A DNA stretch of 36,773 bases from Chloroflexota bacterium (GTDB lineage: Bacteria; Chloroflexota; Dehalococcoidia; SM23-28-2). Positions within the stretch are counted from its first letter, which is position 1; each line of letters opens with the position of its first letter. The stretch spans positions 1-36,773 of the forward strand of contig JAUYDU010000370.1 in the NCBI GenBank assembly GCA_030691665.1, written 5' to 3'. The translations under genes and the position numbers were made by a program. A model generated the notes under the pieces. It was not told the DNA's origin and did not search any database. It was given only the letters and a program-made list of their open reading frames with translations. Below, one piece after another: positions 31,144-36,773 of the stretch.

Positions 31144-31648
31144 TGATGAGCGCCAGTTGACGTTCCTCGCTCCCGATGACGCAGCACTTCTCCAGCTCGT
31201 GCGGGAGAACCTGCGCCTGCTGGCGGAGCTGCGGGTCGGCTATCGCCCAGTCGCTCACGGCGAGCCAAACGCCTATCAGGTGCGGTCGCCTCAGGATGTG
31301 GCCGACCTGCTAGCCCCCGAGATGGAGATGCTGGCTCAAGAGCAGCTAAGGGTGATCCTCCTGGACACGCGCAACCGTGTGCTGGACGTGGTGATGGTCT
31401 ATCAGGGGAACGTCGGGAGCGCGGTGGTGCGCATGGCCGAGCTGTTTCGCGACGCCATCGTTGCCAACGCGCCCGCCGTCGTCCTGGTGCACAATCATCC
31501 CTCCGGCGACCCTTCCGCCAGCGACGAGGACGTTCGTATCACCAAGGACGCTGCTCAGGCCGCGAAACTCCTCAGCATCGACCTGCTGGACCACGTAATC
31601 CTCGGGCAGGCGCGGTTCATCAGCCTCAAGGAGCAGGGCGTGCTGTGA
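31124..31648 (+). CDS. radC: RadC/JAB (JAMM) domain protein
   Basis: I choose ATG 31124 because GGAGG lies 6-7 bases upstream; another ATG at 31106 is in frame. The 174-residue product has a helical N-terminus, then the JAMM domain with Glu73 (EQLRVILLDTRN) and the metal site HNHPSGDPSASDED (His123, His125, Asp136). It lacks the helix-hairpin-helix part of chromosomal RadC, as mobile-element versions usually do. A metal-dependent isopeptidase-like fold is certain, but the reaction of RadC proteins is not known. It belongs to the replication and repair operon. Confidence 0.9.
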   Translation: MANRQRNDERQLTFLAPDDAALLQLVRENLRLLAELRVGYRPVAHGEPNAYQVRSPQDVADLLAPEMEMLAQEQLRVILLDTRNRVLDVVMVYQGNVGSAVVRMAELFRDAIVANAPAVVLVHNHPSGDPSASDEDVRITKDAAQAAKLLSIDLLDHVILGQARFISLKEQGVL

Positions 31649-31663
31649 CGGCGTCACGGGGGG

Positions 31664-31693
31664 TTGCCAGCCGCCAGATGCGTACCGTATAAT
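31664..31693 (+). promoter_or_regulatory. Promoter of the toxin-antitoxin operon
   Basis: TTGCCA (31664-31669) and TATAAT (31688-31693) are 18 bases apart, immediately upstream of the operator repeats and the antitoxin start. Confidence 0.7.
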
Positions 31694-31697
31694 AGTT

Positions 31698-31715
31698 TAG
31701 ACCAGTATAGACCAG
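31698..31715 (+). promoter_or_regulatory. Direct-repeat operator of the toxin-antitoxin operon
   Basis: TAGACCAG occurs at 31698-31705 and 31708-31715, a 10-bp period just after the -10 box. This is a plausible site for autorepression by the antitoxin. Confidence 0.55.
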
Positions 31716-31729
31716 AATCGAGGTGCGCC

Positions 31730-31969
31730 ATGAAGCAGATCGGAGTCTACGAGGCCAAGACCCATCTCCCCCGTCTCCTCGACGAGGTGGAGCAGGGCGA
31801 GACCATCACCATTACCCGCCACGGGCGCCCTATCGCCCGCGTCGTTCCCGTGCGTGGTCGACGGCGGAGCGTGGGAGAAGCCATTGAGGCAATCCGCGAA
31901 TTCCGGAAGGGCCACCGGCTCGATGGTATCACCACTCGCGAACTCATCGAGGAAGGCCGGAGGCGCTGA
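31730..31969 (+). CDS. vapB: Phd/YefM-type antitoxin
   Basis: ATG 31730 (AGGTG-type site) encodes 79 residues. MKQIGVYEAKTHLPRLLDEVEQGETITITRHGRPIARVVP is the standard Phd/YefM DNA-binding domain. The tail GEAIEAIREFRKGHRLDGITTRELIEEGRRR wraps the toxin. It represses its own promoter and neutralises the PIN toxin encoded next, whose start overlaps this stop (TGATG). The upstream TTGCCA-18-TATAAT promoter and the repeated TAGACCAG support autoregulation. Confidence 0.92.
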   Translation: MKQIGVYEAKTHLPRLLDEVEQGETITITRHGRPIARVVPVRGRRRSVGEAIEAIREFRKGHRLDGITTRELIEEGRRR

Positions 31970-32379
31970 TGCCATTCGTCTTGGATGCCTCACTGGCACT
32001 CGCCTGGCACTTCGAGGACGAGGTCTCGGAGTATGCGGACCGGGTGCTTGATCGGGTAGGAGAAGACCGCGCTCTCGTGCCCTCCGTATGGGAGCTGGAG
32101 ATAGCGAACGCCCTGGCAGTCGCCGAGCGGCGGGGTCGCCTCTCGCCCGCGGGCGTCGCCCGGGCGGTGGAGTTGTTTCTGGAGTTGGCGATTTCCATCC
32201 ACGAGGTGGCCCTTGAGTCAGCGCTGGGGCCAGTGCTCGACCTGGCGCGGACGCAGGGGATGACTGCTTATGACGCAGCATACTTGGAGTTGGCGATGCG
32301 GGAGGGGCTGCCACTCGCTACGGAGGACGAGGCCCTTCGTGCCGCTGCCCTGCGGGTCGGCGTGCCGCTGGTAGATTGA
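31969..32379 (+). CDS. vapC: PIN-domain toxin VapC
   Basis: The 136-residue protein carries the four acidic residues of PIN nucleases: Asp6 in FVLDASLALAW, Glu44 in WELEIAN, Asp102 in YDAAYLELA and Asp120 in ATEDEAL. It should be an Mg-dependent endoribonuclease held inactive by the antitoxin from the gene overlapping its start by one base. It appears intact, unlike the broken PIN gene at 23517. Its usual role in elements is stabilisation after transfer or defence; which applies here is unknown. Confidence 0.92.
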   Translation: MPFVLDASLALAWHFEDEVSEYADRVLDRVGEDRALVPSVWELEIANALAVAERRGRLSPAGVARAVELFLELAISIHEVALESALGPVLDLARTQGMTAYDAAYLELAMREGLPLATEDEALRAAALRVGVPLVD

Positions 32380-32380
32380 C

Positions 32381-32827
32381 ATGGGAGACATCCAGCACAA
32401 AGCAAAGAAGCTCGAAGAGGGTCACGCCTGGCAAGAGACCGACGAAGTCGTGGAGGCAAAGGTGAAGCGGCCTCTGGACAAGGTCATACCGGTCCGCCTG
32501 CCCTCGGAGAAGTGGGAGGAGCTGCGGCGCGAGACCCGTGAGCTCGGCGTCGGCCCTGCCACTCTGGCGCGGAAGTGGATCCTGGAGAAGCTGCGCCGGG
32601 TGATGCTCACGAGGGCTTCCAACATCTCGCACGACGAGAGGACCCAAAAGGGCAGGGGCGAGAAGAGTTCTGATCCGAGACGACGGCGGCGCGAGACTGA
32701 AGAGCGCCGTCGCGCAGCGAGGGAGATCGCGCAACTCGCCGTCGAGGCTGTGCCGGACCCCGACGCCCTGAGCCACGAGCTGGATACCACCTACGAACTG
32801 CGCGACGAGAGCGGGGGATCCACCTAG
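32381..32827 (+). CDS. Ribbon-helix-helix-like protein, unknown
   Basis: ATG 32381 lies 1 base beyond the VapC stop. The 148 residues contain DKVIPVRLPSEKWEELRRETRELGVGPATLARKWILEKLRR (about 33-74). This resembles a ribbon-helix-helix (CopG/Arc-type) DNA-binding unit: a strand with alternating polar residues, then two helices. The rest is Arg/Glu-rich and helical (RRRRRETEERRRAAREI), ending in an acidic tail. It may be a third member of the toxin-antitoxin operon or an element regulator. The terminator-like hairpin after it closes the transcript. Confidence 0.65.
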   Translation: MGDIQHKAKKLEEGHAWQETDEVVEAKVKRPLDKVIPVRLPSEKWEELRRETRELGVGPATLARKWILEKLRRVMLTRASNISHDERTQKGRGEKSSDPRRRRRETEERRRAAREIAQLAVEAVPDPDALSHELDTTYELRDESGGST

Positions 32828-32851
32828 CAATCTGAGCCGCTCCGACCTTTG

Positions 32852-32885
32852 AAGAGCCCCGGAGGTTCGAGCCTTTGGGGCTCTT
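32852..32885 (+). terminator. Terminator-like hairpin after the toxin-antitoxin operon
   Basis: AAGAGCCCC (32852-32860) and GGGGCTCTT (32877-32885) form a perfect 9-bp stem around 16 bases. Only a short T-containing tail follows. It lies between the ribbon-helix-helix gene and the methyltransferase gene. Confidence 0.6.
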
Positions 32886-32909
32886 GCTATTCCCGACACG
32901 GAGGTGATG

Positions 32910-34586
32910 ATGACCCAACTGACTGACACACCTGTCGCCCTGTTGGTCTGCGAGCGCTGCGGGCAGGCGGCGATGGGGCTGTGGGCCCACGGCGACCCCT
33001 GCCCGAACCGGCGCTGCGGCGGCCTGCTCACCACGCAAATCCAACCGGAGGTCACACGCGGAGCGGCAGCGCGCCCTGACGGGGACGGCCACGACGGCCC
33101 TGGCGATGTGCTGGAGTCGACCGTTCCTTTGTTAGCGCCGCTACCGCCCTCGCGCGATGGCGAAGGCGAGACGCTGGACGCGGGTCCTGAGCCAGAGGTT
33201 GAGGAGCTGGTCCTGCCACCGCCAGACCATCACTTCTTGGCCGGACGAGCCTACGCCGTCCGCCTGGCCCGACGGGTCGTCGAGCGACGGCGGCGGGGCG
33301 AGACGAATGAGCCCGATGTCCTCGCCGAGATACGCCGCCGCTTCGTGGACCTGGGGGCCATCTACCGGCCGCCCTCGGGCGTCTTCAACATCCAGCGCGC
33401 CCGCGAGCAGCACCGGGGGCAGTTCTTCAGCAACCCGGCCATCGGCCGCTTGCTCTTCCGGCTGCTCCAGCCGCCACAGGGTACCCGCGCCCTGGAGTCC
33501 TGCGTCGGAATCGGCAACCTCATCGCCGAGCCGGGCCGCGTCTGCGTCACCGGCATCGACGTAGACCGCGACGCCGTCACGGTGGCCCGAGCGCTGCTGG
33601 GCGACGGCCACTGCCTCGTGCTGGACGAGTTCCAGCACCATCGCTTCGACGGCAAGTTCGAACTGGTGCTGGGCAACCCGCCCTACAGCCTCCACCTCCG
33701 CGACCGCCGCCGGCTCTGGCAGCATGTGGGCTGGGACGGCTGGGGCCGCGCCGAGGCCCTGTGGCTGGAGCAGGCCTTCCTGGCTGTGGCCCGGCCCGGC
33801 GTGGTGGCCGCAGTCCTGCCCGCCAACGCCCTCGAGGCCCTGGAGCCCACGGTCGTGCGCTGGGTCGAGGGCAAGGGGCGGCTCCTGGTCTGCATTGATC
33901 TGCCGCCGGAGGCCCACGCCTCCAGCGATTGGCCGACCGCTCTCTTCATCTGGGTTGTGGGTGCGGAGTTCAGCGGGCCAGCCTACCGCGACCGTATGCC
34001 TTCCCTGGACGACGGCGCCATCGCCGACCTGCTGGCCCGCTGGCCCTCCAGTCAACTCGACCTGCTGGCGGCCTGCCGATCGGCCTGGCAGGAGACGGTC
34101 GAGCAGCGTCGGCTGACCGGAGACGACGGCCCGGTAGTGGTTCGCCCCTGGACGCAGCCGGCACGTCAGGAGCGCCGACAGCAGGCCGATGGCCTGCCGC
34201 TCGTGGACCAGGACGTCGTGCTGGCCCGCATAGTCGACGGCCGGCTGCGGCTCGTCCCCAACGGCTGGGCCGCCCAGGCCAAGCTTGCCCTCCTCGACGA
34301 AGAGATGGGCACCCGCTACGACCGGAAGCGGGAAGTGTACATCAAGCTCTGGCAGGAGCTCCTGGAGCGGCCACCGTTGCTCGGGCTCGAGGATGTAGCC
34401 GAGCGGCTCCGCTGCTACGGCACGGAGGTTGCCATCGACGGCCAGAGCGAACGCTGGCTAACGCGCCAACGCCGCTGGTACGAGCGCCAGATGGCGCCGC
34501 TCAGTCGGTGGGTGGCTGGACAGCCACAGGCGAAAGGCGGAAAGCAGAGGAGCACCGATGACGTTGAGCTGGACAAAGCTGCATGA
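32910..34586 (+). CDS. N6-adenine DNA methyltransferase with N-terminal zinc ribbon
   Basis: GGAGGT at 32900-32905 best serves ATG 32910 (558 residues); ATG 32907 is also possible. The N-terminus has a zinc-ribbon pattern C14-x2-C17...C31-x4-C36. After an acidic, Pro-rich linker the methyltransferase starts near 155. Motif X/I is QFFSNPAIGRLLF and ALESCVGIGNL, the SAM-binding GIDVDRD follows, and motif IV is GNPPYS (256-260), the N6-adenine catalytic signature. The C-terminal 200 residues probably recognise DNA. The 3' end overlaps the SNF2-type helicase by 29 bases, implying coupled work: modification linked to DNA translocation. No nuclease is seen next to it. Confidence 0.88.
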   Translation: MTQLTDTPVALLVCERCGQAAMGLWAHGDPCPNRRCGGLLTTQIQPEVTRGAAARPDGDGHDGPGDVLESTVPLLAPLPPSRDGEGETLDAGPEPEVEELVLPPPDHHFLAGRAYAVRLARRVVERRRRGETNEPDVLAEIRRRFVDLGAIYRPPSGVFNIQRAREQHRGQFFSNPAIGRLLFRLLQPPQGTRALESCVGIGNLIAEPGRVCVTGIDVDRDAVTVARALLGDGHCLVLDEFQHHRFDGKFELVLGNPPYSLHLRDRRRLWQHVGWDGWGRAEALWLEQAFLAVARPGVVAAVLPANALEALEPTVVRWVEGKGRLLVCIDLPPEAHASSDWPTALFIWVVGAEFSGPAYRDRMPSLDDGAIADLLARWPSSQLDLLAACRSAWQETVEQRRLTGDDGPVVVRPWTQPARQERRQQADGLPLVDQDVVLARIVDGRLRLVPNGWAAQAKLALLDEEMGTRYDRKREVYIKLWQELLERPPLLGLEDVAERLRCYGTEVAIDGQSERWLTRQRRWYERQMAPLSRWVAGQPQAKGGKQRSTDDVELDKAA

Positions 34587-36339
34587 AGACGACGGGTTGG
34601 AGGCCCGCCACCAGCGAGATCTAGCGTCCGCCCGCAAGAAGGCTCTGGCCCTGGGCCTCGACCGCTGGCTCTACCCCTTCCAGTTCGAGGACGTGGTGCG
34701 GGCCAGCCTGAAGCAGAGCCTGCTCCTCACCTACCAGATGGGCCTGGGCAAGACGCGCGTCACCATCGCCCTGGCCCTGCTGTACGGCTGCCAGCGCAAC
34801 CTCCTCGTCGTCCCCAAGCGGCTCATGGGCGAGTGGGTGACCGAGTTCCGCGCCGTCGGCCTGGCCGACGACCTCCATGTCGTCGAGACGCTGGAGGATT
34901 CCCGGAACCTCCGGAGGTTCAATCTCGTGGCCATCACCGACCTCTGGCGGCTGCCGGACGATAGCCCCCTTCGACACGCCGGCGACGACCGCTACCGTCG
35001 GGGAGCCAACTATCGCTCGCACCTGCGGGGCGACCGCGTCGTCGAGGACATGGGCCTGCGCCACAGCCTGGCCTCGGTCCTGCGCAAGCGGTTCGGGTTC
35101 ATCGCCGTCGACGAGGCCTACTCCCTGAAGGATATGGAGGCGAACCAGACCAAGGCGGTGACCCATCTGCGGGCCAAGCACAAGGTCCTCCTCACCGGAA
35201 CGCCGGTGCGCGGCTACCCCAACAACATCCTGTCGCTGCTCAACTGGGCCTTCGGCAACGGCTCGGCCGTCTGGCCGGAGTACAGCTTCTTCGTCGAAGG
35301 GGCAGTGGAGAAGTTCCTGCGGCGCTTCGGCACCTACGTCTACTACGACGAGCAGCACCGGCGCACAGGGGACCGGGGGAAGAAGAAGCTGCTGCCCAAG
35401 ATCCGTGACCCCCAGGGCTTCCAGGAGATGCTGGCCCCCAAGATGATCCGCCGCCTGAACACGGAGCCTGAGGTGACGGCGGCGGTGCGCATCCCGGAGC
35501 CGCAGCTCCACTACGAGGCCATCGAGATGGACGACCGCCACCGCCGCGCCTACCAAGCGGTGCTGGCCGACTTCCGCGCCTGGTACGAGGCGGCGTCGGC
35601 GGAGGCCGGGGCCGAGGGGCGCACCCTCGGCCGTCAGCAGATCCTGCCCAAGCTCACCGCCCTCATCGGCTGCGCCTCCTTCCCCCAGCTTCTCGACCCT
35701 GACTGGAAGGAGCCCACGGCTAAACAGCGGCGGGCGCTCCAGATCGTCCAGGACGCCATCGGCGAGGGCCGCAAGGTCATCCTCCTCTCCCGCAACAAGG
35801 AGGGGGCGAAGTGGATGCACAGGCGCATCGAGCGGCTGGGCTGCGACCCCCTGTACGTGGACGGCGGCGTCAGCCTGGAGCTGAACCGCCGCACGTGGAC
35901 CTCGCCCCGCATCGAGCGCATCGACGCCTTTCGCCGCAGCCCCTTCCATCGGGTGCTGGTGGCCACGACGCCCTGCCTGGCCGAGGGGCTGAACCTCCCC
36001 GAGGCCAGCGTCGTCGTCTTCCTCGACTACGACTGGGTGCCCTCGGTGATGGCCCAGGCCTTCTCGCGGGTGCTGCGGCCCCAGCAGGAGCGAGACGTGC
36101 AGGTCTACTTCCTGACCTGCCGGGGGACCATCGAGGAGTACATGGAGCTGCTGTGCGACTGCAAGCGGAAGGCCATCGCCGAGGGGCTGGACTACGAGGA
36201 GTACGACTTCCGGCTGGAGGATCTGCCCGACATCAAGGCCTACGCCGAGGCCCTGGTCACCAGCTCGGAGGTGCTGGAGAGGTTCACCCGCCGCCGCTTC
36301 GTCGCCGGCTACGAACGGGAAGAGGGCCAGGGGAGTTAG
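34558..36339 (+). CDS. SNF2-like superfamily 2 helicase/translocase
   Basis: ATG 34558 lies inside the methyltransferase 3' end and has GAGGAG 6 bases upstream. In the 593-residue protein motif I is QMGLGKTR (60-67), motif II is VDEAYSL (Asp185-Glu186-Ala187-Tyr188 instead of DEAH), and motif III is LLTGTPVRG. The second core has VILLSRNKEGAKW, LVATTPCLAEGLNLPEASVVVFLDYDW and a motif VI-like region AQAFSRVLRPQQERDVQVYF. It should move along double-stranded DNA using ATP. It is coexpressed with the methyltransferase and may belong to a modification, defence or element-maintenance pair. Confidence 0.9.
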   Translation: MTLSWTKLHEDDGLEARHQRDLASARKKALALGLDRWLYPFQFEDVVRASLKQSLLLTYQMGLGKTRVTIALALLYGCQRNLLVVPKRLMGEWVTEFRAVGLADDLHVVETLEDSRNLRRFNLVAITDLWRLPDDSPLRHAGDDRYRRGANYRSHLRGDRVVEDMGLRHSLASVLRKRFGFIAVDEAYSLKDMEANQTKAVTHLRAKHKVLLTGTPVRGYPNNILSLLNWAFGNGSAVWPEYSFFVEGAVEKFLRRFGTYVYYDEQHRRTGDRGKKKLLPKIRDPQGFQEMLAPKMIRRLNTEPEVTAAVRIPEPQLHYEAIEMDDRHRRAYQAVLADFRAWYEAASAEAGAEGRTLGRQQILPKLTALIGCASFPQLLDPDWKEPTAKQRRALQIVQDAIGEGRKVILLSRNKEGAKWMHRRIERLGCDPLYVDGGVSLELNRRTWTSPRIERIDAFRRSPFHRVLVATTPCLAEGLNLPEASVVVFLDYDWVPSVMAQAFSRVLRPQQERDVQVYFLTCRGTIEEYMELLCDCKRKAIAEGLDYEEYDFRLEDLPDIKAYAEALVTSSEVLERFTRRRFVAGYEREEGQGS

Positions 36340-36350
36340 CCCTGGCCCTC
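36322..36350 (+). terminator. Hairpin overlapping the helicase stop codon
   Basis: GAGGGCCAGGG (36322-36332) pairs perfectly with CCCTGGCCCTC (36340-36350) around GAGTTAG, which contains the stop codon. No U-run follows, so it may be a terminator of the whole operon or a 3'-end stabiliser. Confidence 0.6.
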
Positions 36351-36352
36351 CT

Positions 36353-36494
36353 GGCCTCGGGTTGGACGGGTGGGAACGGCCTTGGGGCGGAGCGACAATT
36401 CGCCGGTCGCCACCCTTTGGACACGGCGCATGGCTCTTGACGCCTTCGGGACGTCATGCCATGATGCGGGCGCTGGCCTGGCAGACGACGAGGT
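36353..36494. other. Downstream intergenic stretch with a weak promoter-like pair
   Basis: TTGACG (36437-36442) and CATGAT (36460-36465) are 17 bases apart, 30 bases ahead of a short reading frame. Otherwise nothing is recognised between the helicase terminator and 36495. Confidence 0.3.
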
Positions 36495-36629
36495 ACCATG
36501 AGGCGACTTGCCGGCCTGTTGCTTTTGACGCCCACTCTGGCCACTTCCGCGGATCTCACAGCCACAGCCGATACGCGCCCGAACTCTGGTCCTTTCTTCG
36601 CGCCGGCACTCTCTATTCTCTCGCTGTGA
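36495..36629 (+). CDS. Possible small secreted peptide, 44 residues
   Basis: ATG 36495 has GAGG about 5 bases upstream. The sequence MRRLAGLLLLTPTLATSADL looks like a signal peptide, followed by a short Thr/Ala/Pro-rich mature part and a stop at 36627-36629. It could be a real microprotein or the stump of an exported protein. No family is recognised. Confidence 0.3.
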   Translation, partial: TMRRLAGLLLLTPTLATSADLTATADTRPNSGPFFAPALSILSL

Positions 36630-36669
36630 GTACATTGGATCCGGTCTGGTTTTCGGAGCCAAGCCACAT

Positions 36670-36773
36670 ATGTTTGAGAGACTGAGCCAGGATGATATTT
36701 CCGCTGCTCTCGCCGAACTGATCGCCCTTTTGGGGGTGAAGGAAGACATGCCCGTCGACGACCTCGTCGCCCT
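36670..36773 (+). CDS. Start of an unknown gene (3' end outside window)
   Basis: ATG 36670 opens a frame reading MFERLSQDDISAALAELI, then LLGVKEDMPVDDLVA, and running off the window end without a stop. The amphipathic helical start is plausible for a real protein, but the ribosome site (GGAG, 11 bases upstream) is weak. Not recognised. Confidence 0.4.
   Translation, partial: MFERLSQDDISAALAELIALLGVKEDMPVDDLVA

Noticed and set aside
32910..36339. Assignment to DISARM or BREX
   Set aside because: Only a methyltransferase and an SNF2-like helicase are present. DrmA, DrmB, DrmC, PglZ, BrxC and related genes are absent from the window.
36336..36749. Minus-strand frame of about 137 codons at the right edge
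   Set aside because: Low-complexity Arg/Ser-rich product, no ribosome site, and it opposes the better-supported plus-strand starts.
1..36773. CRISPR array
   Set aside because: No set of regularly spaced identical repeats with unique spacers was seen. The direct repeats at 17117-17188, 21202-21230 and 31698-31715 are too short or contiguous.

Overview
The window is GC-rich bacterial DNA, most likely from a member of the Chloroflexota or a similar single-membrane lineage. This is inference from gene content. There is a Tad/Flp pilus operon without an outer-membrane secretin, a SARP-type (wHTH plus BTAD) regulator, and many lipoproteins with Thr/Pro-rich linkers after the lipobox Cys. Gene starts are often GTG or TTG preceded by GGAGG-like sites.

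Positions 1-7646 (minus strand): a run of envelope genes. It holds three lipoproteins (two with HEAT repeats, one of unknown fold), an eight-bladed PQQ-type propeller lipoprotein, small membrane proteins, a thioredoxin-fold lipoprotein with a CPHC centre, and an OmpR-type response regulator translationally coupled to a membrane histidine kinase. Two lipoprotein genes share a nearly duplicated signal-peptide and leader region. A small IS-end or MITE-like relic lies at 3654-3863.

Positions 7647-8896: a scar zone with an IS3-family OrfA remnant, a rho-independent terminator and a tRNA-Lys(UUU)-like gene whose acceptor stem no longer pairs.

Positions 20570 down to 8897 (minus strand): one compact Tad pilus operon of 12 genes behind a near-consensus promoter (TTGACA-17-TATCAT). 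The order is cpaB, tadZ, tadA/cpaF, tadB, tadC, flp, two tadE-like genes, a tadG-like gene, a lipoprotein, a secreted protein, and a 1104-residue membrane protein joining two LysM domains, an apparently dead FtsK-like domain and a SARP regulator module. The gap before tadB carries TTGGACT-like direct repeats with an 11-bp period, the spacing known for SARP operators. A small XRE-type regulator is divergent from the operon.

Positions 21185-24900: an accessory graveyard. It contains a tyrosine-recombinase C-terminal fragment, an Mrr-type nuclease gene, a frameshifted AbrB-type antitoxin, a small gene pair (a DUF6504-like fragment and a HAD-like protein), a broken PIN toxin with a CxxC/CxxC insertion, and about 1 kb without genes. 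That gene-free stretch ends in a purine-rich, hairpin-rich part with a strong terminator, a candidate structured RNA.

Positions 24911-36339 (plus strand): a module typical of an integrative element, plasmid or phage. Four unrecognised genes come first, then a UvrD/PcrA-type helicase, a CHC2-Toprim primase, a Rad52-family annealing protein, a RadC/JAMM protein, a Phd-VapC toxin-antitoxin pair with a clear promoter and operator, and a ribbon-helix-helix-like protein. It ends with an overlapping pair: a zinc-ribbon N6-adenine methyltransferase and an SNF2-like helicase with a DEAY motif II. Two weak reading frames follow, the last cut by the window end.
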